DNA from: Actinomycetota bacterium
Lineage (GTDB): Bacteria > Actinomycetota > Actinomycetes > S36-B12 > UBA10799
Assembly: GCA_020637055.1 (NCBI GenBank)
Contig: JACJWR010000001.1
Coordinates: 310,001-374,000, forward strand
Length of the DNA: 64,000 nt
Reading direction: 5' to 3'
In this document: positions 43,999 through 52,008 of the stretch, one piece after another
Numbering within the stretch: position 1 is the first letter of the stretch
Layout: the number at the start of each line of letters is the position of its first letter
Program-made: the position numbers and the translations under genes
Notes under the pieces: generated by a model
What the model was told of the DNA's origin: nothing
Seen by the model: the letters and a program-made list of their open reading frames with translations, nothing else
Databases searched by the model: none

Positions 43999-44643
43999 AT
44001 GGAACCCCGGGACTTGACCGCGGATCTCACGTGGGCGGCAGAGGTGGAGACTCACCTCGGCCCGCTGCACGACCTCCTGGCCACGGAAGGGGTCACCCGT
44101 GGGTTGATCGGCCCGCGGGAGGTGCCGCGCTTATGGCACCGCCACCTGCGCAACTGCGTCGTCGTGGTCGACCCGTCGCTGGAACTTGTCGGATCCGACG
44201 CGACTGTGTGTGACATCGGTAGTGGTGCGGGCCTCCCTGGACTTGTGTGGGCCATTGCCCGTCCTGACCTGCGGATCACGCTGCTCGAGCCGCTGCAACG
44301 GAGGAGCCGGTTCCTCCATGAGGCGGTAACCGAACTCGGACTGGCGGATCGGGTAGCGATCACCACCGGGCGGGCACAGGATGTCGCACCGCTGGGTGTG
44401 GACGTCGTCACCAGTCGAGCGCTCGCCCCCCTCCCGACCGTCGTCGAATGGTCTTGGCCGCACCTGGCGGCGAATGGCAGCCTGATTGCCATCAAAGGCG
44501 GCAAGGCTTCCGAGGAACTTGCGGATTCGCGTGAGATGATCGCCGAGCACGGTGGTCGAGACGCCGAGGTCATCCGGATCGGTCCGGAAGGCGATGACGG
44601 GCATCCGCAGGCGACCGTGGTTCGAGTCCTGGCAGGAGGCTGA
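43999..44643 (+). CDS. rsmG: 16S rRNA (guanine527-N7) methyltransferase RsmG
   Basis: 214 residues from ATG 43999. RsmG motifs are RGLIGPREVPRLWHRHLRNC, VCDIGSGAGLPGLVWAI (SAM-binding) and VTSRALAPLPTVVEW. It methylates G527 of 16S rRNA; loss gives low-level streptomycin resistance. The frame stays open upstream to GTG 43903 and GTG 43990; using 43903 would translate both parS sites as VSRET. I prefer 43999, with GGGG 9 bp upstream, but the start is uncertain. A strong AGGAGG near its 3' end serves the next small ORF. Confidence 0.93.
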   Translation: MEPRDLTADLTWAAEVETHLGPLHDLLATEGVTRGLIGPREVPRLWHRHLRNCVVVVDPSLELVGSDATVCDIGSGAGLPGLVWAIARPDLRITLLEPLQRRSRFLHEAVTELGLADRVAITTGRAQDVAPLGVDVVTSRALAPLPTVVEWSWPHLAANGSLIAIKGGKASEELADSREMIAEHGGRDAEVIRIGPEGDDGHPQATVVRVLAGG

Positions 44644-44644
44644 G

Positions 44645-44824
44645 TTGGACCCACATCACGAGTCGGCTTCGGAGTCCGAACGCCGCACCGGCCTCGGCTG
44701 GCCGGAGTTGCCGGATCCCCACCCGAGTTCCGCAGAGGCGGCGGACCAGCGCCCGGATTCCTCGGGCTTGGGCTGGCCTGTGCTCGGTGATGGCCTCCAC
44801 CCCGAAGCGAAGGAGACCCGGTGA
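44645..44824 (+). CDS. 59-residue ORF with duplicated GLGWP motif, coupled to parA
   Basis: From TTG 44645 the frame encodes 59 residues ending in HPEAKETR. AGGAGG at 44634-44639 stands 5 bp before the TTG, an ideal ribosome binding site. Its TGA overlaps the parA GTG by 4 bp (GTGA). The sequence is acidic and Pro/Ser-rich with no membrane segment, and carries TGLGWPELPDPHP and SGLGWPVLGDG, an imperfect duplication. I recognise no family. Many actinobacterial ParA proteins have an N-terminal extension before the Walker motif; this ORF may be that extension as a separate chain (inference). It could also be a leader that sets parA translation. Confidence 0.6.
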   Translation: MDPHHESASESERRTGLGWPELPDPHPSSAEAADQRPDSSGLGWPVLGDGLHPEAKETR

Positions 44825-45651
44825 CGCGCATCGTGGCGGTCGCGAACCAGAAGGGCGGAGTCGGGAAGACCACGTCGGCCGTGAACTTCGCCGCAGCCCT
44901 GGCCGAAGAGGGCAACCGCGTCCTCGTCGTCGACCTCGATCCCCAGGGCAACGCTTCCACCGCCTTGGGAGTCGAACACCGCCTGGGCGTGGTCGGCACA
45001 TACGAAGTTTTGATCGACCAGAAGTCGGTGACCGATGCCATCTACCCCTGTCCCGATCTGGCCGGAGTCTGGGCGATACCGGCGACGATCGACCTCGCGG
45101 GCGCAGAGATCGAACTGGTCTCCACGGTCGCGCGGGAATACCGGCTCCGACGTGCACTGGAGAGCTACCTCGCGGAGACGCCGGATCAGGTCGATGTGAT
45201 TCTCATCGATTGCCCGCCCAGCCTCGGACTGCTGACCCTCAACGCCCTCGTCGCCGCCGGCGAGATCCTCATTCCCATTCAATGCGAGTACTACGCCCTC
45301 GAGGGTCTCGGGCAACTGCTCAAGACCGTCGAATTGGTGCGCGCACACCTCAACCCCGACATCGAGGTGTCCGCGATCCTGCTCACGATGAGTGATGCGA
45401 GGACCAGACTGTCGGCCCAAGTGGCCGAGGAGGTCAGGGCGCATTTCGGCGAGGCCGTGTTGGCAACCCCGATCCCACGGGCGGTTCGCCTGTCCGAAGC
45501 ACCCAGTTACGGTCAGACGGTACTGACCTACGATCCAGGCAGTGCGGGAGCTGAGGCCTACCGGGCGGCGGCTCGCGAGTTCGCGGCTCGGGGCACCTCG
45601 GCACCGGAGCCCGGACCGTCGGCCGCCGACGAAGGGACGGTGGCGTCATGA
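44821..45651 (+). CDS. parA: Chromosome partitioning ATPase ParA (Soj)
   Basis: 276 residues from GTG 44821. The deviant Walker A is ANQKGGVGKTTSAVNFAAAL, Walker A' is DLDPQGNASTALG, and Walker B is VDVILIDCPPSLG. It binds DNA as an ATP dimer and pulls ParB-parS complexes apart. AAGGAG lies 6 bp upstream, inside the preceding small ORF. It overlaps parB by 4 bp. The lack of an N-terminal extension, common in other actinobacterial ParA proteins, is notable beside the small upstream ORF. Confidence 0.97.
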   Translation: MTRIVAVANQKGGVGKTTSAVNFAAALAEEGNRVLVVDLDPQGNASTALGVEHRLGVVGTYEVLIDQKSVTDAIYPCPDLAGVWAIPATIDLAGAEIELVSTVAREYRLRRALESYLAETPDQVDVILIDCPPSLGLLTLNALVAAGEILIPIQCEYYALEGLGQLLKTVELVRAHLNPDIEVSAILLTMSDARTRLSAQVAEEVRAHFGEAVLATPIPRAVRLSEAPSYGQTVLTYDPGSAGAEAYRAAAREFAARGTSAPEPGPSAADEGTVAS

Positions 45652-46586
45652 GCGGGCGAACGCCCGGCCTGGGGCGAGGACTTGGAGCCCTGATCCCGAC
45701 CGGACCCGCCGATTCGGGTGCGGACGTGCCCGACCGCGTGGTGATAGATGTGCGGGATTCGTCGCACGAGGAGTTGTCGTCGGTTCCCGGCCTGGCCCTA
45801 CGCGAAGTCGAGGTTGGACGAGTTGTTCCCAATCCGAAACAGCCCCGCACGGTGTTCGAACCGGAAGCGATCGCCGAGTTGGCGGCCTCGGTCGCCGAGG
45901 TGGGATTCCTCCAACCGATCGTGGTGCGCCAAGCCGGCGACGGCTTCGAACTCGTCGCCGGGGAGCGGCGGCTGCGTGCGGCGCAGCATCTCGGTCTGGA
46001 ATCGATTCCGGCCTTGGTACGGCAGACAGCCGACGACGACATGCTGCGCGATGCCCTGTTGGAGAACCTGCATCGAGTCCAGCTCAATCCGCTGGAAGAG
46101 GCTGCGGCGTATCAGCAACTGCTCGAGGAGTTCGGCTGCACCCAGGAGGAACTCGCCTCGCGAATCGGCAAGTCCCGGCCGGCGGTGACCAATTCGATTC
46201 GGCTGCTGCGGCTGCCGGCCGGTGTTCAGCGCCGGGTCGCCGCCGGCGTGCTGTCAGCCGGCCATGCTCGTGCGCTGGTGGCCGTCGACGATGGATCCCT
46301 CGTGGAGGCCCTGGCCACTCGGGTGGTGGCAGAGGGGTTGAGCGTCCGTGCCCTCGAGGAGATCATCGCGCTGGGGGACTCCCAACCCGGCGGATCCAGA
46401 CGTCGGCGCCGACGGTCGCCCGTTTCACCGCGGGCGGACGTGGAGGCGGATCTGGCGAATCGCCTCGACACCAAGGTCAAGATCAGCGGAACCGCCAAAC
46501 GAGGCCGGATCAGCATCGAATTCGGTTCGGCAGAGGATTTCGATCGCATCCTCGCCGCACTCAAGTCACCGACAACCTGGTCCTAG
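45648..46586 (+). CDS. parB: Chromosome partitioning protein ParB (Spo0J)
   Basis: 312 residues. The N-terminal CTPase domain has NPKQPRTVFEPEAIAELAAS and ELVAGERRLRAAQHLGL, then ENLHRVQLNPLEEAAAYQQL. The helix-turn-helix is TQEELASRIGKSRPAVTNSI. The C-terminal dimerisation domain ends the protein, after an Arg-rich linker. It binds the two parS sites upstream of rsmG and slides as a CTP clamp. Overlaps parA by 4 bp. Confidence 0.97.
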   Translation: MSGRTPGLGRGLGALIPTGPADSGADVPDRVVIDVRDSSHEELSSVPGLALREVEVGRVVPNPKQPRTVFEPEAIAELAASVAEVGFLQPIVVRQAGDGFELVAGERRLRAAQHLGLESIPALVRQTADDDMLRDALLENLHRVQLNPLEEAAAYQQLLEEFGCTQEELASRIGKSRPAVTNSIRLLRLPAGVQRRVAAGVLSAGHARALVAVDDGSLVEALATRVVAEGLSVRALEEIIALGDSQPGGSRRRRRRSPVSPRADVEADLANRLDTKVKISGTAKRGRISIEFGSAEDFDRILAALKSPTTWS

Positions 46587-46619
46587 GATGTCGTACATGT
46601 GTTCGATCAAGGAGTCCCG

Positions 46620-46724
46620 ATGAAGGACGTCGCCCGATTCGTCGCAGCCGTGGCAGTTGGCCTGGCGGTGGGCTTCCTGCTTGCCCTCATCCTGCCGTCT
46701 CGCTCATCGGCGAGAAGAAGCTGA
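46620..46724 (+). CDS. 34-residue membrane mini-protein after parB
   Basis: ATG 46620 with AAGGAG 5 bp upstream opens a 34-residue frame: a short charged start (MKDVARF), one hydrophobic helix (AVAVGLAVGFLLALILP) and a basic tail (SRSSARRS), giving an inside-positive C-terminus. It begins 33 bp after the parB stop on the same strand, and its last 38 bases overlap the converging cwlM 3' end. No family is recognised. The good ribosome binding site and membrane-like composition support it; chance remains possible. Confidence 0.5.
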   Translation: MKDVARFVAAVAVGLAVGFLLALILPSRSSARRS

Positions 46725-47784
46725 CCGCAGCCGCGGCCACGGCTTCGGCCAAAGTGTCGCGAAAGCGCGGCTGGGAGAGCCTCGCCGCGTCGCCGGTGTG
46801 TGTGAGGTAGCCGACTTCGATCCGCACCGCCGGCATCTGAGTGGTACGCAACATGTCCCAGGTTTTGGGGTGACTGCGGCAGTCCACCAGGTCGGTTCGT
46901 TTGACGATCTCCTCCTGGACCAGTTCGGCGAACCGTCGTCCGAGTTCGGACTCGTTCAGCGAACTGCCGAAGTAGTAGGTCGCCACCCCCTGGGGCCGCT
47001 GTGAAGCGATTCCGTCGGCGTGCAACGAGATCATCAGATCGGCGGACACCTCGTTGGCGATGGATGCTCGGGCCCCTTCGCCGATCACGTGATCGAGGAA
47101 CCGGCTCGGTGGCCGCGTGAGTAGCACCTGTGTGCCGATGGCGGCCAACCGACCTTCGATGCGCCGAGCCAGATCGTCGGCAATCACTGCCTCCGACAGG
47201 CCGTGACCCTCGACCCCGGGATCGGGTCCGCCGTGGCCCGGGTCGAGCACGATCATCTTGTCCGCGATGCCGGTCCGGTTCGATGCGTGGGCATGCTCGT
47301 CCCACAGCCGCTCCGGCCTGCCGCCCCGAACCGCCTTGGCCAACCGGCCCAGTGCCACCACTGTGTTCCACCCGCACGTCCCGTCTGTGGGCATGCCGAC
47401 GTTGCGTTGGAATTCCCGCAGGGCGGCGTCGGTCTTGGTGCCGAAGATCCCATCCACCCGGCCCAGCGCAAATCCCAGGTCGGAGAGCCGTCGCTGCAAA
47501 TCCTCGACGTCGTCGCCGGTATGCGGGTGGGCGGCGGAGAACCACAACACCCGGTCGCCAAGCGACCACCGGGCCTCTTCGAGATGCCGGAAGGTGGTCG
47601 GACCGACTACGCCGTCGACACTGATCCGCCGATTCTGTTGGAAGGCGCGGATCGCACGGTCGGCGTCGTCGTCGAAGTCGAATCCGCCAGCACCGGCCGG
47701 CAGGTAGCCCAGCCGCACGAGCCGGGAACGCACCTCGGCGACGATCGGGCCGCTGTCTCCTCGCGCCACACGGACGTCCATCAC
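46687..47784 (-). CDS. cwlM: CwlM-type N-acetylmuramoyl-L-alanine amidase
   Basis: 365 residues, no signal peptide. Two peptidoglycan-binding domains (about residues 7-70 and 85-150, each with FQ(Q/R)N) precede an Amidase_3 domain with LDPGHGGPDPG, LMISLHADGIAS and RIEVGYLTH; the zinc ligands and catalytic glutamate look intact. In mycobacteria CwlM is cytoplasmic, is phosphorylated by PknB and activates MurA. The synteny sigM-antisigma-trxB-trxA-cwlM matches Mycobacterium, supporting the orthology. ATG 47781 is an alternative start. Confidence 0.93.
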   Translation of the reverse strand: MMDVRVARGDSGPIVAEVRSRLVRLGYLPAGAGGFDFDDDADRAIRAFQQNRRISVDGVVGPTTFRHLEEARWSLGDRVLWFSAAHPHTGDDVEDLQRRLSDLGFALGRVDGIFGTKTDAALREFQRNVGMPTDGTCGWNTVVALGRLAKAVRGGRPERLWDEHAHASNRTGIADKMIVLDPGHGGPDPGVEGHGLSEAVIADDLARRIEGRLAAIGTQVLLTRPPSRFLDHVIGEGARASIANEVSADLMISLHADGIASQRPQGVATYYFGSSLNESELGRRFAELVQEEIVKRTDLVDCRSHPKTWDMLRTTQMPAVRIEVGYLTHTGDAARLSQPRFRDTLAEAVAAAAVSFFSPMSETAG

Positions 47785-47808
47785 AGTCGGGTCCCCGGCG
47801 CGCAGATG

Positions 47809-48132
47809 TCAGCCGAGATAGTCGGCGAGTTCCCGCAGCAGCGCCTGCTTCGGGCGGGCGCCGATGATCTGCTTGACGAGTTTGCCGCCGGAGTAGACGT
47901 TCAGGGTCGGAATGCTCGTGATTCCCTGACCGGCCGCGATCACCGGACTCTCGTCGACGTTCAACTTGGCGACCACCAGGCTGTCATGGTCGTTGGCGAT
48001 CTCTTCCAGAATCGGCGCGACCTGCTTGCACGGACCGCACCAGGCGGCCCAGAAGTCGACCAGCACCGGCTTATCGGCATTGAGCACCAACTCATCGAAG
48101 TCCATGTCGGTGACGGTGATCGTGTTTGTCAT
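47809..48132 (-). CDS. trxA: Thioredoxin
   Basis: 107 residues with active site FWAAWCGPCKQVAP and the cis-proline in ITSIPTLNVYSGGK. It reduces protein disulfides using electrons from TrxB, encoded 39 bp upstream on the same strand. Length and motifs are standard. Confidence 0.97.
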   Translation of the reverse strand: MTNTITVTDMDFDELVLNADKPVLVDFWAAWCGPCKQVAPILEEIANDHDSLVVAKLNVDESPVIAAGQGITSIPTLNVYSGGKLVKQIIGARPKQALLRELADYLG

Positions 48133-48171
48133 GCGTTCTCCTTCTGGCGGTCGTGGACTCTAGGGTACGGA

Positions 48172-49107
48172 TCACTCGTTGTTGGCGAGCCAGCGCTCGG
48201 CGTCGAGCGCCGCGGCGCAGCCGGTGCCGGCTGCGGTCACAGCCTGACGGTAGGTGTGATCCACGACGTCTCCACACGCGAAAACGCCCTCGAGGTTGGT
48301 GGCGGTGGAACCCTCTCGGGTGACGATGTATCCCTCGCCGTCGAGATCGACCTGGCCGGTGAACAGTTCCGAGCGGGGGTCGTGTCCGATCGCCACGAAC
48401 AGGCCGGTGGCCGGCAAGGTGGTCTCTTCACCGGTCTTGAGGTTGCGGATCACGACGCCGGTCAACTTCTCGTCGCCGAGGAGTTCGACCACGGCGGAAT
48501 CCCAGGCGACCTCGATCTTCGGGTTCTCCAGGGCGCGATTGGCCATCACTTTGCTCGCCCGGAAGGCATCACGACGATGCACGATCGTCACCCGGGAGGC
48601 GAACCGGGTGAGGAAGGTCGCCTCTTCCATCGCGGAGTCCCCGCCTCCCACCACGACGATCTCCTGATCCCGGAAGAAGAACCCGTCGCACGTCGCGCAC
48701 CACGAGACACCGTGGCCGGACAGGCGCTTCTCGTTGTCGATTCCGAGTTCGCGGTAGCCCGATCCGGTCGCAATGATGACGGACTTGGCCTGGTAGGTGT
48801 TCCCGGCGCCGTCCACCACGGTCTTGATGTCGCCTTCGAGCTTCACCTCGGTGACATCGTCGGTCACGAACTCGGTGCCGAAGCGCTCTGCCTGGCTGCG
48901 CATCTTCATCATGAGTTCGGGCCCCATGATCCCCTCAGGGAAGCCGGGGAAGTTCTCCACCTCAGTGGTGTTCATGAGTGCGCCGCCCGCAGTGACTGCG
49001 CCTTCGAACATCAGCGGCGACAGTTGGGCCCGTGCCGCGTAGACGGCGGCCGTGTAGCCGGCCGGGCCGGAACCGATGATGATCACGTCTCGTACGTCAG
49101 CGGACAT
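48172..49107 (-). CDS. trxB: Thioredoxin reductase
   Basis: 311 residues. The FAD-binding motif is [16 protein letters not shown], the redox pair is in [13 protein letters not shown], and the NADPH site is [37 protein letters not shown] closes the FAD domain. It reduces thioredoxin with NADPH. It forms the trxB-trxA-cwlM run; an 87 bp gap separates it from the anti-sigma gene. Confidence 0.97.
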   Translation of the reverse strand: MSADVRDVIIIGSGPAGYTAAVYAARAQLSPLMFEGAVTAGGALMNTTEVENFPGFPEGIMGPELMMKMRSQAERFGTEFVTDDVTEVKLEGDIKTVVDGAGNTYQAKSVIIATGSGYRELGIDNEKRLSGHGVSWCATCDGFFFRDQEIVVVGGGDSAMEEATFLTRFASRVTIVHRRDAFRASKVMANRALENPKIEVAWDSAVVELLGDEKLTGVVIRNLKTGEETTLPATGLFVAIGHDPRSELFTGQVDLDGEGYIVTREGSTATNLEGVFACGDVVDHTYRQAVTAAGTGCAAALDAERWLANNE

Positions 49108-49194
49108 GCGCGAAAAACTCCTCGGATCGATGGTTCTGGTGACCGTGATGCGAACGATCCTAGTGGGCAGCGCTATTCCCCAGCCAGGTGCGCA

Positions 49195-49926
49195 CTACGG
49201 CGTCATGTTGGCAACATCACGGTGCCGGACCTGTGGGTCACTCCGGTTGCATCGGATTCCGACCACAACCACGTCCGCGGTGTCATCGTCGTCGCCGGTC
49301 AGATAGGCGAGGACCGCGACCGGCGTATCCGAGAACCGAGCCATGTCGATCAGGGCCAGGTCGTCGGGCGGGAAGCCGACGCCGTCAAGGCAGGAACGGA
49401 TGCCCGCCGGGGTCTCCGCGAAGGTGGCCTGCAGCAAAGTGGTCGGTGCTTCGACCGTCGCCGACGCCAGCACCTCCGGGACCTGCCGGGCCACACTCTC
49501 CGGCGAGTAGGTCGTGCCCGAACTCACCGGGACCACCCCCGGACCCGCCTGGCGGGAGCCGGGCACCCCGGGCACACCGAGTTTCATTTCGGCCGGGGTG
49601 GTGTTCGACGCTTCCGCCGTCACCCCCACCGGCAGGGAGTCGCCGCTCGGCAGCACGGTGGCGGCCAAGGCGACGGCCAGCCCGGCTGCCGCCACGCCAC
49701 CGGCGGCGTACCACCACCGTCGGTTGTTCCGCGCCCGTGCGATGTCAGCCGGGGCAGCATCGGCGTTCACCGGACTCTGTCGCGCCGTCGCGCGGGCCTC
49801 CGATTCGGCCGCGATCGCCGCCAGCACCCGGGCCGACACGTCGGCCGGGATCGGTGGATTGGGCAGTTCGGACAGGGCGGAGTGAAGCGACGCGTAGTCG
49901 TCGAGCTCGTCGTCGTCGCCGGTCAT
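49195..49926 (-). CDS. Putative SigM anti-sigma factor (membrane protein)
   Basis: 243 residues from ATG 49926, overlapping the sigM stop by 4 bp. The N-terminal 85 residues are cytoplasmic and acidic with PPIPADVSARVLAAIAAES. One membrane segment follows (WWYAAGGVAAAGLAVALAATV), then an external domain of about 130 residues ending VVVVGIRCNRSDPQ. By position it matches the SigM anti-sigma gene of mycobacteria. It lacks the zinc HxxxCxxC motif, so it would be a non-ZAS type. The external domain carries two cysteines (SCLDGVGF, GIRCNRS). The role is inferred from context. Confidence 0.75.
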   Translation of the reverse strand: MTGDDDELDDYASLHSALSELPNPPIPADVSARVLAAIAAESEARATARQSPVNADAAPADIARARNNRRWWYAAGGVAAAGLAVALAATVLPSGDSLPVGVTAEASNTTPAEMKLGVPGVPGSRQAGPGVVPVSSGTTYSPESVARQVPEVLASATVEAPTTLLQATFAETPAGIRSCLDGVGFPPDDLALIDMARFSDTPVAVLAYLTGDDDDTADVVVVGIRCNRSDPQVRHRDVANMTP

Positions 49927-50552
49927 GATGCGCTTCCACCTCCTCCACCCGGGTCGTGCGATGGTGGTGTGACGCTGATATCCGCCGACGGGTTCCGGGG
50001 GCGCAGATCGGCGAGGGTGGCGGCGAGTTTGGCCCGGCCCCGGGCACACCTGCTCTTGATGGTCCCGGGTGGTACGCCGAGCAGGGCCGCCGCCTCATCG
50101 ACCCGGTAGCCCTCCACGTCCACCAGCACGATGGCCAGGCGTTGATCGGTGGGTAACCCCGCGAGCGCTTTGGACAACTCAACGGCGAGTTCGGTCGTGG
50201 CCATGTCATCGCGTGGGTCGGCGAGGGTGTCCGGCCCGTGTTCGGGATGGGTTCCGGGTAGGGCGACCGTGGGTCGGGCGCGGCGGCGGCGCATGCGATC
50301 GAGGCATGCATTGACCACGACGCGGTGCAGCCAGGTCGTCACCGCAGCGTCTCCCCGGTAGGAGGCGGCGCCCCGGAAGGCGGAGATCATGCCGTCCTGC
50401 AGGGCATCTGCGGCCTCCTCGGGATCCGCCGTGGTGCGCAGCGCCACCGCCCAGAGTCGATCTCGGTGACGGCGGAACAACTCCTCGAAGGCCCGGCTGT
50501 CGCCGGCGACGTGCGCTGCCATGAGGTCCTTGTCGGAAGCCTCACTGTGCAC
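49923..50552 (-). CDS. sigM: ECF RNA polymerase sigma factor SigM
   Basis: 209 residues from GTG 50552 (V-HSEASDKDLMAAHVAGD). Region 2 has FEELFRRHRDRLWAVALRT and DALQDGMISAFRGAASYRG. Region 4 has GLPTDQRLAIVLVDVEGY and VPPGTIKSRCARGRAKL. It directs polymerase to stress promoters and is held by the membrane protein encoded next (4 bp overlap). Upstream it overlaps the pseudokinase gene by 11 bp. The longer frame to 50684 was rejected because its first 44 residues come from the pseudokinase gene in another frame. Confidence 0.92.
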   Translation of the reverse strand: MHSEASDKDLMAAHVAGDSRAFEELFRRHRDRLWAVALRTTADPEEAADALQDGMISAFRGAASYRGDAAVTTWLHRVVVNACLDRMRRRRARPTVALPGTHPEHGPDTLADPRDDMATTELAVELSKALAGLPTDQRLAIVLVDVEGYRVDEAAALLGVPPGTIKSRCARGRAKLAATLADLRPRNPSADISVTPPSHDPGGGGGSAS

Positions 50553-51999
50553 CGGCGGACCCCTCCGCGTGGCCGTATACGGTGACCGACCGGATCCCAG
50601 CCCGATAGCCGGTGTCCCACGAGGAGTCCGAGGAGAGCGGCATCTTGGTGAACCACAGGAGCACGGCCCGGGATTCGGCGACACGGGGGATTCGGACGAA
50701 GACCGACTGCCCTGCGCCCTTCACGTCCGCGACCGGCAGGAAACTCTCCAACGCCCCCTGCGGATAGGGCCCCACGGCCACCGTGAAGTCCGTCGACGTC
50801 CCGACCAGCAGCAGGTCGATCGCGGAGATCTCCTGATCGGAGCCGAGGTCGAGGATGACGCCGACCCCCCGCTTACCCCCGACGTCGGCCGTGTAGTACG
50901 ACTTCGTGGTCCACGCGGTACCCGGATCCGCATCGATGATGTTGGACAGCAGGTGTGGATATTCCGTTCCGTCGCCGTCGGGGTCGATCGTGCTCATTCC
51001 GACGATGGGCAGCGGATCCTCGTCGGCAGCCAGCGGCGACGCCTCGGTGGTGTCGATGGACGCGAGCAGGCCGTCGTCGGTGTCCAGCACGATCTCCGAG
51101 CCGGGGGCGTCCTCCTGCGAGGCCTGGGTGATGCCGACCATGGTCAAACCAGCCAGGGATGCGATGGCTGCGGCGGCCATTCCCACCCGCGCCCCGCGAC
51201 CCACGGCTGACCTGCGCCGCTGCCGCTGCAACGCTCGGGTGTGCAGCGACTCCCGCGCCACCGAGAGGTCCGCCAGCAGCGATCGGGTGTCCGCGGTGCC
51301 CGTCGCGGCTGCGGCGAGGCCCTGGCACACCCATTCGTCGAGTTCACCGGGGACGTCGGCTACGAGTCGGCTGGGTGGGGGGATCCGGGCGATCGACGTC
51401 GGCGTCGCACCGTCGCCGAGGTCGTCCGGCCAGGAACCGGTCAGGCACTTGTACAGCAGGCCGACGAGTTCCGCCGCATCCGCAGCCCGCCAGGCCTGCT
51501 GATCCGGTTCCCGGCGGTGCATGGCGGCGTCGATCTGGTAGCCGCGCAACTTGAGTTCACCGGCTCCGTCGAGGTGTACCACGTTGGGTTGCAGTCGGCC
51601 GTGGCTCAAACCCGCCTCGGCCAGAGCCAGCAGACCCTGACCGACCGTGAGGACGATGTCCACCGAGACCCGGGCGTTGAGGGGTTCCCGTGCGAGGTAG
51701 GCCAACGTGGGTAGTTCGGTCCAGTCCGAGATGATCGCGAGGATGCCGTCGTCCACCACGATGTCCAGCACCGGCAGCAGCGTCCGATGCTCCACCCCGG
51801 CAGCCCTGATCGCCGCCTGACGCACGCTTGCGGCCAGTGGGGAGGACGATTCCAGCAGCCGGATGCTCACCGGACGGTTCAGGCGTTCGTCCACGCCGCG
51901 CCAGATGTGGGAGTCCACCCGCACCCGGATGTCGTCATCGAGCCGGTAGCGACCCCCGATGAGGTCGCCCGCGGTGAAGGTGCTCAAGCCCGACGGCAT
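50542..51999 (-). CDS. MurJ-type pseudokinase with external discoidin-like domain
   Basis: 485 residues. The first 260 form a kinase-like domain (GGRYRLDDDIRVRVDSHIW) without catalytic residues: the lysine site reads VSIRLL, the HRD region reads SHGRLQPNVV, and no DFG is present. A membrane segment lies near residues 290-312 (MAAAAIASLAGLTMVGI). The external part (SNIIDADPGTAWTTKSYY, VILDLGSDQEISAIDLL) resembles an F5/8 or NPCBM carbohydrate-binding domain. In mycobacteria this module is fused to the C-terminus of MviN/MurJ, is phosphorylated by PknB and is bound by FhaA. Here it is a separate gene starting 9 bp after murJ. Confidence 0.85.
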   Translation of the reverse strand: MPSGLSTFTAGDLIGGRYRLDDDIRVRVDSHIWRGVDERLNRPVSIRLLESSSPLAASVRQAAIRAAGVEHRTLLPVLDIVVDDGILAIISDWTELPTLAYLAREPLNARVSVDIVLTVGQGLLALAEAGLSHGRLQPNVVHLDGAGELKLRGYQIDAAMHRREPDQQAWRAADAAELVGLLYKCLTGSWPDDLGDGATPTSIARIPPPSRLVADVPGELDEWVCQGLAAAATGTADTRSLLADLSVARESLHTRALQRQRRRSAVGRGARVGMAAAAIASLAGLTMVGITQASQEDAPGSEIVLDTDDGLLASIDTTEASPLAADEDPLPIVGMSTIDPDGDGTEYPHLLSNIIDADPGTAWTTKSYYTADVGGKRGVGVILDLGSDQEISAIDLLLVGTSTDFTVAVGPYPQGALESFLPVADVKGAGQSVFVRIPRVAESRAVLLWFTKMPLSSDSSWDTGYRAGIRSVTVYGHAEGSAGAQ

Positions 52000-52008
52000 A
52001 GTCCCAGC

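Noticed and set aside
47203..50109. 968-codon forward frame
   Set aside because: It lies antisense to cwlM, trxA, trxB and the anti-sigma gene, all with clear motifs; its product shows no domain.
50553..50684. N-terminal extension of SigM
   Set aside because: These codons lie inside the pseudokinase gene in another frame and do not resemble sigma region 2.
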